Translations under genes and position numbers: made by a program | Assembly (NCBI RefSeq): GCF_001422545.1 | Contig: NZ_LMLE01000004.1 | Span: 1,610-35,185, forward strand | Length of the DNA: 33,576 bases | From: Pedobacter sp. Leaf41 | GTDB taxonomy: Bacteria; Bacteroidota; Bacteroidia; Sphingobacteriales; Sphingobacteriaceae | Reading direction: 5' to 3' | In this document: positions 16,152-25,439 of the stretch, in pieces | How the letters are laid out: each line of letters opens with the position of its first letter | Position numbering within the stretch: the first letter of the stretch is position 1 | Notes under the pieces: model-generated | What the model saw: the letters and a program-made list of their open reading frames with translations, nothing else | Database searches by the model: none | Told to the model about the DNA's origin: nothing

Positions 16152-17318
16152 ATGAGAGCTGATCATCAGTTACGTGCGTTCGAACAAATTTTAACCCATT
16201 ACGATGGCAGTTTGCCACTGCATCGATTTTTACCTGGTTATTTTAAGCAAAATAAACAAATGGGTTCTTCCGATAGGCGATGGGCAACACGACATGTTTA
16301 CAGTTTTTTTAGATTGGGCAAAGCGCTTTCGCAATTGAATCAAGAGCAAAGGTTAAGCATTGCAGATTTTCTTTGCCATAACACGCTAAGTCCTATTGTA
16401 GAGAAAAACTTTCCAGAATTTACAGATCAGATACAATTACCATTGCTGGAAAAGTTAGAAAAAGTCAAAGAGAAATTTCCAGCATTTGTATTAACAGATG
16501 TTTATCCTTACCACGAAAAGTTATCTAAAAGTTTAAATAAAGAAGATTTTTTAAGTTCATTTTTTACACAACCTGATTTATTCATCAGGGTTGCGGAAGG
16601 TCAGGCAGGACAGATTATTGATCAATTAAGGGGTGAACGTATTGATGTAAGACAGGTATCAAAAACCGCATTGGCTTTAGCCAATGGCACAAAGCTTGAA
16701 ACCGTTTTAAAGGAAGGCTCTTATCAGGTTCAGGATTTATCTTCACAATATACTGGAGAATATTTTCTCCCTAACAAATGGGATAAATGGTGGGACTGTT
16801 GTGCGGCATCTGGTGGGAAAACCTTGCTTTTACACAGTCTGGAGCCAATTATAGAATTGTTAGTAAGTGATTTACGAGAATCTGTTCTTTTAAATTTAGA
16901 CGAAAGATTCCGTTTGGCAGGCGTAAGAAAATACCATAAAAAAGAACTCGATCTTTTGAGAAATAATGATCAGATACTTCATCATTATCAGTTTGATGGG
17001 ATTATTTTAGATGCTCCATGCACAGGTTCGGGTACCTGGGGGAGAACGCCAGAAATGCTTACTTTTTTTGAGGAACGGAAGATCAATCAGTTCGCAACAA
17101 TACAAAAGGCAATTGCCACTAATGTGATTAAATATCTTAAGCCTGGAAAGCCTTTGGTTTATATTACCTGCTCAGCTTTTGCTGCCGAAAATGAAGATGT
17201 TGTTAATCACCTCCTGGAAACTTTGCCCTTGACTTTAGAAAAGATGGAGCTTATTAAAGGTTATCAGAACAATGCTGATACGATGTTTGTGGCCAGATTG
17301 ATTAAGCGCCAGGATTAA
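16152..17318 (+). CDS. RsmB/NOP-family RNA m5C methyltransferase
   Basis: The 388-aa product should methylate a cytosine C5 in rRNA or tRNA using SAM. It has a helical N-terminal domain like the NusB-like region of RsmB (about 1-130), then a Rossmann methyltransferase domain. SAM motif I is DCCAASGGKT (about 215-224). Motif IV is DAPCTGSGTW with Cys290, and motif VI is YITCS with Cys340, the two cysteines used in the m5C mechanism. The typical acidic residue of the SAM site appears as NLDERFRL. Which base it modifies is not visible. It follows the lipoprotein gene by 21 bases; no strong terminator is seen after it. Confidence 0.88.
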   Translation: MRADHQLRAFEQILTHYDGSLPLHRFLPGYFKQNKQMGSSDRRWATRHVYSFFRLGKALSQLNQEQRLSIADFLCHNTLSPIVEKNFPEFTDQIQLPLLEKLEKVKEKFPAFVLTDVYPYHEKLSKSLNKEDFLSSFFTQPDLFIRVAEGQAGQIIDQLRGERIDVRQVSKTALALANGTKLETVLKEGSYQVQDLSSQYTGEYFLPNKWDKWWDCCAASGGKTLLLHSLEPIIELLVSDLRESVLLNLDERFRLAGVRKYHKKELDLLRNNDQILHHYQFDGIILDAPCTGSGTWGRTPEMLTFFEERKINQFATIQKAIATNVIKYLKPGKPLVYITCSAFAAENEDVVNHLLETLPLTLEKMELIKGYQNNADTMFVARLIKRQD

Positions 17319-17654
17319 TTAAGACTACTGGATTATTTTAAAATAATTTTTTGAACTTGTTTTGGTGCATAGTCTATACATGCTCAAACCATGATTTGAA
17401 ATTCTTTTTGACGTACTTCACCGCTTCGATTAAAACAGCAATCGCCCCAATTATTAATGTATATTCCTCAAAGCTGTTCATTTTGGTTAGCTTTATGTTT
17501 AGATGAATATACGAGATTATTGTTACAATTTGATTTTAGGATTGTCATTTATACAATGACGAATTAGCTTGTAATAAAAAACGAAGCTACATCATCTTTT
17601 TTGCGGTATTGAACCTTGAAATAAATGGAGGATGACGAATCTTTAAAGAAATCC
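17319..17654. other. Intergenic region with palindromes and a possible tiny gene
   Basis: A perfect 16-base AT-only palindrome (17332-17347) followed by Ts may serve as a weak terminator for the methyltransferase gene. A 35-codon reading frame on the minus strand occupies 17374-17481. GTCATT/AATGAC form an inverted repeat at 17544-17560. GAGGATGACGA at 17628-17638 is identical to an 11-base piece of the REP-like element in the left-hand array (120-130), suggesting a degenerate relative. Confidence 0.55.
17374..17481 (-). CDS. Possible 35-aa single-helix membrane peptide
   Basis: ATG at 17481 opens a 35-codon frame ending in TAG at 17374. The peptide has a short acidic N-terminus (MNSFEEY), a hydrophobic helix (TLIIGAIAVLIEAV) and a basic, aromatic tail (KYVKKNFKSWFEHV). 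Acidic start, hydrophobic core and basic end are typical of real small inner-membrane peptides and unlikely in random AT-rich DNA. The leader is AT-rich with no clear Shine-Dalgarno, which is normal for Bacteroidota. I recognise no family. A chance frame cannot be excluded. Confidence 0.5.
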   Translation of the reverse strand: MNSFEEYTLIIGAIAVLIEAVKYVKKNFKSWFEHV

Positions 17655-18236
17655 TTAAAGCCCCGTATTATTCCTAAACAACTTAATTGCAATGGCTAAT
17701 AAAATTACTCCAAACGCTTTGCGAAGAATATTTAATCCTGTTTTTCCAAATAATTTTTCTAATCTCTCCGTATTTTTCAAAACGAAATAAACAAAAAGCA
17801 TATTCAAAATAATGCCCACTAAAATGTTTTGCGTTTGATATTCAGTCTTCAGGGAAAGTAATGTTGTCATCGTTCCTGCACCTGCAATTAACGGGAAAGC
17901 CAGTGGTACGATTGAAACCGTTTCAGGAGCTTCTTCTTTGAAAATGGTCAAACCTAAAACCATTTCCATTGCAATAAAGAAAATTACAAATGAGCCTGCA
18001 ATAGCAAATGATTCTACATCAAGACCAATTACCTTAAGAAGCGATTCTCCCAAAAAAAGAAATAAAATCATCAGGGCTGTGGCTACGATAGAAGCCTTTT
18101 CTGATTCGATATGACCTGCTTTTTTGCGTAGTTCTATTACTACCGGAATTGAACCTAAAATATCGATAATGGCAAAAATAACCATTGTGGTGGTTAAAAT
18201 CTGGTTGAAGTCGAACTTTAAAAAATCGAATTTCAT
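17655..18236 (-). CDS. MarC-family inner-membrane protein
   Basis: The 193-aa product has about six membrane helices and matches MarC: TTTMVIFAIIDILGSIPVV near the start, then LIAGAGTMTTLLSL in the middle and LNILRKAFGVILLAIAIKL at the end. The function of MarC proteins is unsettled; a role in multiple antibiotic resistance was proposed and later disputed. I start at 18236 (MKFDFLKF), since the TTG at 18245 lies in the promoter area. A -7-like TACCTTTA is at 18252-18259 (minus strand). It follows the O/P porin gene by 58 bases and may be partly co-transcribed with it. Confidence 0.85.
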   Translation of the reverse strand: MKFDFLKFDFNQILTTTMVIFAIIDILGSIPVVIELRKKAGHIESEKASIVATALMILFLFLGESLLKVIGLDVESFAIAGSFVIFFIAMEMVLGLTIFKEEAPETVSIVPLAFPLIAGAGTMTTLLSLKTEYQTQNILVGIILNMLFVYFVLKNTERLEKLFGKTGLNILRKAFGVILLAIAIKLFRNNTGL

Positions 18237-18294
18237 AGGGTGCAATTTTAATAAAGGTAAGTCAATTTGTATTAAATCCTTATCAAGAAATTCT

Positions 18295-19632
18295 TTAGAA
18301 ATAGAACTGGGTTCTTAAAGTAAACACATTGTCTTTTCTATCGTCTGTATAATCTGGTATTTGGGTCGATTCATTTTTAATGATATCGTAGTATAAAACC
18401 GCTTTAAAGTGTGGATTAAAGTGATGTAAAAAGCCGAAGCCAAAGGTATCGAAGCGAACGTCGGCAGCAGTTAAGCCTCTGGTTGCTGAGATATCCATGC
18501 CTTTAACTTTCGAATTCGGATCGTACCAGTCATATTTAAAAATAAGTTGGTTATCGGTGCTATTTAAGGTTTGCACAAAAGTGAAATATGCGCCATTAAA
18601 GTTTCTGGTATAATAAGGCAATGGGACTGATTTATTATCTACAGGGTAGGAGCCGGGCGTGGTCGAAGTTGTGGCCGTTGCAGATTGAAGCCCGGAAATC
18701 ACCTCTGCTCTTAATTCCGATTTCCAGCTTTTGGTTGATGTTGCAAGCTGGATGTCCGCTCCATAATACTTCCTCGGAGCAACCTTATTGATAGTTGAAG
18801 CAGACGAATCTTTAACCATGCTCAAAATGCCATTTTGATTATCCATCTTATAACTCACAGGCAAGCGATGGTTTAGTCCGCCTTGTAAGGTACTTATTCC
18901 GCCAGCAATGGATAAACCCACGCTTTTTATTTTATAAGGTTTATGGCTTAGTCTTGCGATTACGTCTTTACTGTTATCAAATTCTCCGGGCCCAGCTAAA
19001 CCCTGGCCATTGTAAACACCTAAATCGAATACGAAATTTTTGAGCGTGGCATCTTTCCATCTTGGATTAAAGGTAAAAGTGACGCCTAAATCACGTTCGG
19101 TCTTCATTAAAATCTGCGACATCCGCCCACGTTCCGGTGCTTCCCTTACTGAAGAAGAGAGTTGTAATTCATTTCCAAAAGGACGGCCTGAAAGCCCCAA
19201 AGTGATGTGGAGCAGCTTCCACTTGTTTTCATAATAACGGCCCCAAAAATCCCTGATATTAACGCCCTGCTCAGTTCCATCAAATTGCAAAACAAAATAA
19301 GTAGATGGACTTTGGTCATCATTCAATATCATATAATCGGCCCTTAACCTGCCACGTCTTAAACGAAAACGATTATTGGTGAACTCGCCAAAATTGCCAC
19401 CCTGATATTCTGCTTGTGTACCGTTTGTTTGAGCCACCTGGAACTGAGGTTGCATGTAACCGCTAAATGATAATGAACCATATTTCTTGGAGATGATTAA
19501 CAGGTGATTCACCGTTGTGGAATCCATGATATCATTTATAGTGCGTTGTGCAAAAGCATTTGAAGAAATAACGAACAAAAATAAAATACCAATAATGTAT
19601 TTACCAAATGCCGATAAAAATGGTTGGTTCAT
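18295..19632 (-). CDS. Outer-membrane porin, phosphate-selective porin O/P type
   Basis: The 445-aa product has a signal peptide ending SNAFAQ, then an N-terminal polar segment and a beta-barrel. GSLSFSGYMQPQFQ, then FRLRRGRLRADY, and RYYENKWKLLHITLGLSGRPFG are typical of the Porin_O_P family. The protein ends LRTQFYF, with a terminal Phe as in outer-membrane barrels. The family name refers to Pseudomonas OprP/OprO; phosphate selectivity here is not implied, as no phosphate genes are adjacent. I start at 19632 because the upstream TTG at 19650 falls in the -7 box and would not be transcribed. Confidence 0.85.
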   Translation of the reverse strand: MNQPFLSAFGKYIIGILFLFVISSNAFAQRTINDIMDSTTVNHLLIISKKYGSLSFSGYMQPQFQVAQTNGTQAEYQGGNFGEFTNNRFRLRRGRLRADYMILNDDQSPSTYFVLQFDGTEQGVNIRDFWGRYYENKWKLLHITLGLSGRPFGNELQLSSSVREAPERGRMSQILMKTERDLGVTFTFNPRWKDATLKNFVFDLGVYNGQGLAGPGEFDNSKDVIARLSHKPYKIKSVGLSIAGGISTLQGGLNHRLPVSYKMDNQNGILSMVKDSSASTINKVAPRKYYGADIQLATSTKSWKSELRAEVISGLQSATATTSTTPGSYPVDNKSVPLPYYTRNFNGAYFTFVQTLNSTDNQLIFKYDWYDPNSKVKGMDISATRGLTAADVRFDTFGFGFLHHFNPHFKAVLYYDIIKNESTQIPDYTDDRKDNVFTLRTQFYF

Positions 19633-19647
19633 GTAGCTGATTTTCTG

Positions 19648-19678
19648 CAAAGGTATATCAATAAAATCTTTACCAAAA
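19648..19678 (-). promoter_or_regulatory. Promoter of the O/P-type porin gene
   Basis: On the minus strand TTTTG (19674-19678), an 18-base spacer, then TACCTTTG (19648-19655), an exact -7 match. The porin ATG is 15 bases downstream. This is one of the clearest promoters in the window. Confidence 0.72.
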
Positions 19679-19686
19679 TAAATGGC

Positions 19687-19715
19687 ACAAAAAAGCCCCG
19701 ATTTATCGAGGCTTT
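19687..19715 (-). terminator. Intrinsic terminator of the APC transporter gene
   Basis: Read on the minus strand, AAAGCCTCGAT pairs with ATCGGGGCTTT (one G-U pair) and runs into a T tract. It sits 12 bases past the transporter stop and just upstream of the porin promoter. Confidence 0.85.
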
Positions 19716-19727
19716 AAATATTTATTT

Positions 19728-21185
19728 CTATAATTCTGGTTTTGGAGGATCAACTGGAGTAACCACTTTTCCTTTATTTCCAAGTACTGAATTTCCTTTT
19801 CCGTAGAAGAAGTAAATCGCTACACCTAAAGCCATCCAGATTGCTAAACGAATCCATGCTTCTATTGGTAACGACGACATTAAATAAACACAAACAATTA
19901 CGCCCATAATTGGCACAAATGGCACCAACGGAGTTCTAAATGGTCTTGCTCTATCTGGATCAGTTTTACGTAACAACATTACGCCGATGCAAACCAATGA
20001 GAAAGCGAATAAAGTTCCAATCGAAACCATGTGGCCTAAATCGGTTACCGGAACAAAACCAGCGAATATGCTCACAAAGAACATAAAGAAAATGTTGGTT
20101 TTAAATGGCGTTCTGAATTTAGAGTGAATACTACTGAAGAATTTAGGCAATAAACCATCTTTAGACATGGTATAAAATACTCTAGATTGTCCCATCAACA
20201 TTACCAAAATTACCGAAGTATAACCTGCTAAAATGGCAATGATTAATCCCATTTGCAACCAGCCATATCCCGTTACTTTAAATGCAGTAGCTGCAGGAGA
20301 TGCATCACCTTTAAAGATAGAATAAGGAACTAATCCTGTCATTACGTGAGCAAACAATACATAAAGTATGGTACAAACTACTAATGAACCTAAAATACCG
20401 ATCGGCATTCCTTTTTGAGGGTTTTTAGCTTCCTGAGCTGCAGTAGAAACCGCATCGAAACCAATAAAGGCGAAGAATACTAAAGCGGCACCAGCTGCGA
20501 TACCAGAGATACCAAATTCACCTTTAACACCTGTATTTTCTGGAATATATGGCGTGTGGTTAGCAGGATTGATAAATTTCCATCCAAGCGCAATAAATAC
20601 AATTACAACAGTAACTTTTACAATTACCAAAATATTGTTAAGACTAGCTGATTCTTTGGTACCACGGATTAACATGAGTGATAATAATGAAACGATAACA
20701 ACAGCAGGAAGGTTAATTCCTCCTCCATCAACTTCAGCAAAAGATTTTGTTAAATAGAGCGGCATTTCCATTCCGAACTCGTGGAGGAGTTTATTAAAAT
20801 ACCCAGACCAGGATACACCAACTGTGGCCGCTCCGAGTGCATATTCCAATACTAAATCCCATCCGATTACCCAGGCCATAAATTCGCCCATGGTGGCGTA
20901 AGAGTAAGTATAAGCACTACCCGCAACCGGAATCATAGATGCAAATTCTGCATAACATAATCCAGCGAAAGCGCAGCCTACAGCAGCCAATACAAATGAT
21001 AAGGTTACAGCCGGACCAGCGTGGTCTGCAGCAGCGATACCAGTTAAAGAAAATAAACCTGCCCCAATAATAGCTCCAATACCCAATGCAACAAGGCTCG
21101 TACTGCTTAGTGTACGTTTGAGTGTGCCCTCTCCACTTTCAGCAGATTCTGCTATAAGCACATCAATAGGCTTTTTTAGATTCAT
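19728..21185 (-). CDS. APC-superfamily amino acid permease (CAT-like)
   Basis: The 485-aa product is a polytopic membrane protein with about 12 or more helices. The first helix has GIGAIIGAGLFSLTG, the APC substrate-site signature. AGLCYAEFASMIPVAGSAYTY and GFDAVSTAAQEAKNPQK are typical of the CAT/YfnA branch, which imports or exchanges cationic or neutral amino acids. Its promoter is at 21232-21262 and it has its own terminator, so it is probably a single gene. The exact substrate is not visible. Confidence 0.88.
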   Translation of the reverse strand: MNLKKPIDVLIAESAESGEGTLKRTLSSTSLVALGIGAIIGAGLFSLTGIAAADHAGPAVTLSFVLAAVGCAFAGLCYAEFASMIPVAGSAYTYSYATMGEFMAWVIGWDLVLEYALGAATVGVSWSGYFNKLLHEFGMEMPLYLTKSFAEVDGGGINLPAVVIVSLLSLMLIRGTKESASLNNILVIVKVTVVIVFIALGWKFINPANHTPYIPENTGVKGEFGISGIAAGAALVFFAFIGFDAVSTAAQEAKNPQKGMPIGILGSLVVCTILYVLFAHVMTGLVPYSIFKGDASPAATAFKVTGYGWLQMGLIIAILAGYTSVILVMLMGQSRVFYTMSKDGLLPKFFSSIHSKFRTPFKTNIFFMFFVSIFAGFVPVTDLGHMVSIGTLFAFSLVCIGVMLLRKTDPDRARPFRTPLVPFVPIMGVIVCVYLMSSLPIEAWIRLAIWMALGVAIYFFYGKGNSVLGNKGKVVTPVDPPKPEL

Positions 21186-21231
21186 AATTTGTTTAGTCTT
21201 TTATGTTTGTTGATTTTATGATAATAAGCGG

Positions 21232-21262
21232 TAAACCTAAATAAAAATTGCGAAAAACAAAA
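21232..21262 (-). promoter_or_regulatory. Promoter of the APC permease gene, overlapping the pyrophosphatase terminator
   Basis: On the minus strand TTTTG (21258-21262), an 18-base spacer, and TAGGTTTA (21232-21239), one mismatch from consensus. The -33 box lies within the T tract of the upstream gene's terminator. The permease ATG is 46 bases downstream. Confidence 0.5.
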
Positions 21263-21287
21263 AGGGATTTTGCTAAAAACCCCTTTT
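21256..21287 (-). terminator. Intrinsic terminator of the membrane pyrophosphatase gene
   Basis: Read on the minus strand, AAAAGGGG pairs with CCCTTTTT across a loop of about 13-14 bases, followed by more Ts. It lies 29 bases past the pyrophosphatase stop. Confidence 0.75.
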
Positions 21288-21315
21288 AAGTCTTAATCTC
21301 TCTATGATTTTACAG

Positions 21316-23562
21316 TTAGTGTGTTAAAGTATCGGTACTATTGATTAAAGTATCTGTAATTGTATTGCCAGATGCATCGATTTTCTGCTGAATCTTGATT
21401 TCTTTCTTAACTTCTTGCTGATGATTGCCAGGGATTGCCTTAACTGCGATGTATGGAGCAATAACCAATGAAACAATCGACATCAATTTGATTAAAATGT
21501 TCATTGATGGGCCAGAAGTATCTTTGAAAGGATCGCCAACGGTATCGCCGGTTACCGAAGCTTTATGTGGTTCTGACTTTTTATAAAACATTTCGCCGTT
21601 AATCATTACACCTTGCTCAAAAGATTTTTTGGCATTGTCCCAGGCACCGCCAGCGTTACTCTGAAAAATCCCCATTAATACGCCCGTTACTGTAACCCCA
21701 GCTAACAAGCCGCCTAAAACTTCCGGGCCGAAAGCAAATCCAATAATAATAGGTGTAATTAGTGCAATGGCACCCGGAAGCATCATTTCTCTGATTGAAG
21801 CTTTTGTTGAGATCGCTACGCACTTTTCATATTCAGGCTTTGCTTTATACTCCATAATGCCTGGGATTTCACGAAACTGTCTGCGAACTTCTTGAACCAT
21901 ATCCATAGCAGCCTTTCCAACCGCCTGAATACATAATGCTGAGAAAATAAAAGGGATCATCCCGCCCACAAATAAGCCTGCCAAAACCGGTGCTTTATAA
22001 ATATCTATAGCGCTAATACCAGCAATTCCAACAAATGCAGCAAATAAAGCCAAGGATGTTAAAGCAGCAGAGGCAATAGCAAAACCTTTTCCAGTAGCTG
22101 CAGTAGTATTTCCAACTGCGTCTAAATTATCTGTTCTTTCTCTAACTTCGGGAGGGAGCTGGCTCATTTCTGCAATACCACCTGCATTATCCGCAATCGG
22201 ACCAAAAGCATCAATGGCCAATTGCATGGCAGTAGTTGCCATCATTCCGGCAGCAGCAATAGCTACTCCGTATAGCCCGGCAAAGTAGTAAGATGACATG
22301 ATGCCACCCGCTAATACCAAAATAGGGATAACCGTCGATTTCATTCCTACAGATAAACCAGCAATGATATTCGTAGCATGACCTGTAGACGATTGTTGAA
22401 TAATTGAGTTTACAGGACCTTTGCCCATAGCGGTGTAGTACTCGGTAACGATACTCATTATGGTACCCACTACAAGACCTACCATGATCGCATAGAAAAC
22501 ATTGATGCTAGAAAACTGATATCCACGTAAATTCAAAGTTTCAGGCAACATCCATTCTACAATGAAAAATGAAGCAACTGCGGTTATGATAATCGACGAC
22601 CAGTTTCCCAGGTTCAGCGCATTTTGAACATTTGATTTTTCATCTTTAATGGTAACAAACCATGTTCCGATAATAGAGAATATAATGCCTAACCCACAAA
22701 TAACCATCGGCAAAAGGATAGGAGACATCCCGCCAAAATTATCTTTCACATCTATTTCCTGGCCCAAAACCATCGTTGCTAAAATGGTTGCCACGTATGA
22801 ACCAAATAAATCGGCGCCCATTCCGGCAACGTCACCCACATTATCACCCACATTATCGGCAATTGTTGCCGGGTTACGTACATCATCTTCAGGAATGCCC
22901 GCTTCCACTTTACCCACTAAATCGGCACCTACATCGGCAGCTTTTGTGTAAATGCCGCCACCTACACGGGCGAATAAAGCAATTGATTCAGCTCCTAACG
23001 AAAATCCGGTCAATACTTCGATAGCGGTTTTCATCTCTACGCTGTTAACCGATACTACATTAAAATATTTTAAAAAGACAATAAATAAACCACCCAATCC
23101 CAGCACTGCTAAGCCAGCTACACCTAAACCCATCACCGTGCCGCCGGTAAACGAAACTTTTAGCGCTTGTTTTAAGCTAGTCCTTGCAGCTTGTGTAGTT
23201 CTCACGTTAGCTTTTGTGGCGGATTTCATCCCGATATAGCCAGCGCTTGCAGAAAAGAATGCGCCGATTAAAAATGAAATCGAGATAATCCAGCTAGAAT
23301 GCATGGGAACACCATTGATTTCGGTAATGGTTCCTGAATAGGCAAGCAAAGCCGCTGTAAATACAGCAAAAATGCTCAAAACTTTCCATTCCGCTTTTAA
23401 AAAAGCCATTGCACCATCGGCAATATAGCCAGCAAGTTCCTGCATGTTTTTATCGCCTGCATCTTGCTTGTTTACCCAGGCGCTTTTAATCATCATCACA
23501 ATTATTCCAACTAGGCCCAACGCCGGAATAGTGTAAATTAAGTTGTCTTGTAAAAAATTCAT
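21316..23562 (-). CDS. hppA: Membrane-bound ion-pumping pyrophosphatase, K+-dependent type
   Basis: The 748-aa product has about 16 helices and hydrolyses pyrophosphate to drive ion export. The PPi site is complete: [18 protein letters not shown] (about 210-227) and [15 protein letters not shown] (about 237-251), with further acidic loops near the C-terminus. GNTTAAT (484-490) has Ala where K+-independent enzymes carry Lys, so it should need K+. The usual gate Glu of helix 6 is absent: DLFGSYV has Gly at about 254. Instead Glu192 lies in helix 5 ([10 protein letters not shown]), as recalled for the Flavobacterium johnsoniae enzyme, reported as a proton pump. The last 30 or so residues are a polar tail rich in Lys, Asp and Thr. 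Confidence 0.95.
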   Translation of the reverse strand: MNFLQDNLIYTIPALGLVGIIVMMIKSAWVNKQDAGDKNMQELAGYIADGAMAFLKAEWKVLSIFAVFTAALLAYSGTITEINGVPMHSSWIISISFLIGAFFSASAGYIGMKSATKANVRTTQAARTSLKQALKVSFTGGTVMGLGVAGLAVLGLGGLFIVFLKYFNVVSVNSVEMKTAIEVLTGFSLGAESIALFARVGGGIYTKAADVGADLVGKVEAGIPEDDVRNPATIADNVGDNVGDVAGMGADLFGSYVATILATMVLGQEIDVKDNFGGMSPILLPMVICGLGIIFSIIGTWFVTIKDEKSNVQNALNLGNWSSIIITAVASFFIVEWMLPETLNLRGYQFSSINVFYAIMVGLVVGTIMSIVTEYYTAMGKGPVNSIIQQSSTGHATNIIAGLSVGMKSTVIPILVLAGGIMSSYYFAGLYGVAIAAAGMMATTAMQLAIDAFGPIADNAGGIAEMSQLPPEVRERTDNLDAVGNTTAATGKGFAIASAALTSLALFAAFVGIAGISAIDIYKAPVLAGLFVGGMIPFIFSALCIQAVGKAAMDMVQEVRRQFREIPGIMEYKAKPEYEKCVAISTKASIREMMLPGAIALITPIIIGFAFGPEVLGGLLAGVTVTGVLMGIFQSNAGGAWDNAKKSFEQGVMINGEMFYKKSEPHKASVTGDTVGDPFKDTSGPSMNILIKLMSIVSLVIAPYIAVKAIPGNHQQEVKKEIKIQQKIDASGNTITDTLINSTDTLTH

Positions 23563-23869
23563 AGTTAATATTTGGTTATTGGTTTGTTGATATCAAGTTC
23601 ATAAAATTACCCTCATCAGTAAAGAACATTGATTTTGGTATTTTGGTTATTAGTTTAGCAATATAATAATTTTATTTCCTTGTGGTTAAATAAAATAATA
23701 GAGAATGAAGGAATGACTGAAGCGCGGAATTTTCAACACATTTTTAAGGCTAAATGTCATTCAGGCATTTCATCTTCATTAAAATAATACAAAGCAAGAA
23801 GTTGCTTTATGTATTTTTATAAATAAATTAGCCGCTAACTACAACTAAAAACCAAACTAAAAATTTAAA
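23563..23869. other. Divergent intergenic region between pyrophosphatase and APC transporter genes
   Basis: It holds the promoters of both flanking genes, neither of which I can fix with confidence. GAATGAC near 23711 is inverted as GTCATTC near 23756. A perfect hairpin, AAAGCAA/TTGCTTT with a 4-base loop, lies at 23791-23808, directly before a -7-like TATTTTTA (23812-23819). No gene or RNA gene is visible. Confidence 0.5.
23791..23808. promoter_or_regulatory. Perfect inverted repeat upstream of the second APC transporter gene
   Basis: AAAGCAA (23791-23797) and TTGCTTT (23802-23808) are exact inverse copies separated by GAAG. It ends 3 bases before a -7-like TATTTTTA and 61 bases before the ATG, a place where a repressor operator would block initiation. 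A role is inferred from position only. Confidence 0.35.
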
Positions 23870-25309
23870 ATGGAAAATCTTCAGGAAAAGGGATCTACGA
23901 AAAGAAAACTAGGTCTTTTTGATGCTGCGATGTTGGTAATGGGATCAATGATTGGTAGCGGAATCTTCATTGTGAGTGCCGATATCATGAGAAACCTCGG
24001 CTCTGGCTACTGGTTAATTGTGGTTTGGGTAATTACAGGGGTAATGACGGTAGCTGCTGCCATTAGTTATGGGGAGTTATCTGCAATGTTTCCAAAAGCA
24101 GGAGGTCAATACACTTACCTCAAAGAAATTTTTGGTAAAATGATGGGCTTCCTTTATGGATGGGGACTTTTTACTGTAATTCAAACGGGTACCATTGCAG
24201 CTGTTGCGGTAGCCTTCGGAAAATTTACCGCCTATTTAGTACCCGCTTTAAATGACGCCGCTCCAATTTTTCAAAGCGGTGGATATAAAATTACCTGGAT
24301 CCAGATTTTAGCCATTGGTGTAATCTTATTGCTCACTTATATCAACACGAAAGGGGTAGAAAGTGGCAAAATATTGCAAAATATCTTTACAGGATCTAAA
24401 ATTGTGGCTTTAATCGGCTTAATTATCTTAGGTTTTCTGTTGGTGAAGAGCAACTTCTGGTCTGAAAACATGAGCTTCGGTTGGGATGCTTTTAATAATC
24501 TTAAAACAGATTCGGCTGGCAATTTGACTAAATCGGGCTGGGAATCTATTTCCGGAATGACAATTATGGGTGGTATTGCCGCTGCAATGGTGGGCTCGGT
24601 TTTTTCGAGTGTAGCATGGGAAAATGTAACCTTCGTTTCGGGAGAAATTGAAAATCCAAAGAAAAACGTAGTCCGATCGATGGTTTTGGGCACTTCGGCA
24701 GTAATGATTCTTTATCTATTGGTTAACTTCATTTATCTAAATACCTTAGGTAGAGATAGCATTGCATTTGCTGCTAATGATCGGGTTGCAGTTGCTGCAT
24801 CCGAACAAATTTTCGGAAGTGGGATCGGAACAATTGTAATGGCTGTTCTGGTAATGGTTTCTACATTCGGCTGTGTAAATGGTATCGTGCTGGCAGGAGC
24901 AAGGGTTTTTCAAACCATGGCACAAGATGGAATGTTTTTTAAAGCTGCTCTTGAAAACAATAAAAACGGAGTGCCTGAAAAATCACTTTGGATGCAAGGG
25001 ATCTGGGCCTCGGTTTTATGTTTGAGTGGCCAATACGGCAACTTGTTAGATATGATTTCTTTTGTTATCGTGCTATTTTATATGATCACCGTTTTCGGGG
25101 TTATATATTTAAGATTGAAGCAACCCAATTTAGAAAGGCCATATAAAACGTGGTTATATCCAGTAACGCCAATTATTTACTTATTAATTGGTGCTGCATT
25201 TTGCATCTTGCTTTTGATTTATAAACAACAATATACCTGGCCTGGGCTTATCATTGTTTTACTTGGTGTTCCGGTATATTTCTTTATCAATAGAACAAAA
25301 GAAGGTTGA
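23870..25309 (+). CDS. APC-superfamily amino acid transporter (LAT-like)
   Basis: The 479-aa product is a polytopic membrane protein of about 12 helices. LVMGSMIGSGIFIV in helix 1 is the APC substrate-binding motif. AISYGELSAMFPKAGGQYTYLKE and SVAWENVTFVSGEIENPKKN are typical of the LAT branch (neutral amino acid exchangers and relatives). It differs clearly from the APC permease at 19728-21185, so they are not recent duplicates. It is a single gene with its own terminator; the substrate is unknown. Confidence 0.88.
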   Translation: MENLQEKGSTKRKLGLFDAAMLVMGSMIGSGIFIVSADIMRNLGSGYWLIVVWVITGVMTVAAAISYGELSAMFPKAGGQYTYLKEIFGKMMGFLYGWGLFTVIQTGTIAAVAVAFGKFTAYLVPALNDAAPIFQSGGYKITWIQILAIGVILLLTYINTKGVESGKILQNIFTGSKIVALIGLIILGFLLVKSNFWSENMSFGWDAFNNLKTDSAGNLTKSGWESISGMTIMGGIAAAMVGSVFSSVAWENVTFVSGEIENPKKNVVRSMVLGTSAVMILYLLVNFIYLNTLGRDSIAFAANDRVAVAASEQIFGSGIGTIVMAVLVMVSTFGCVNGIVLAGARVFQTMAQDGMFFKAALENNKNGVPEKSLWMQGIWASVLCLSGQYGNLLDMISFVIVLFYMITVFGVIYLRLKQPNLERPYKTWLYPVTPIIYLLIGAAFCILLLIYKQQYTWPGLIIVLLGVPVYFFINRTKEG

Positions 25310-25342
25310 GTTTAAAGTTGATATTAGAAAGTTAACATGGTA

Positions 25343-25370
25343 AGGGAGCAGATTTATTTGCTCCTTTTTT
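25343..25370 (+). terminator. Intrinsic terminator of the second APC transporter gene
   Basis: GGGAGCA pairs with TGCTCCT (25359-25365) around an 8-base loop, then a run of Ts. It lies 33 bases after the stop. Confidence 0.9.
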
Positions 25371-25439
25371 GTGTAATAATGTCTCTACGCTATTTTTTTA
25401 TTCGAAAAGCAGGTTTCTGTGTCCATCGGTTTCGGAAGT

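Noticed and set aside
22649..23239. Plus-strand open frames inside the pyrophosphatase gene
   Set aside because: Pro/Thr/His-rich antisense frames overlapping a fully conserved gene; composition is that of a shadow frame.
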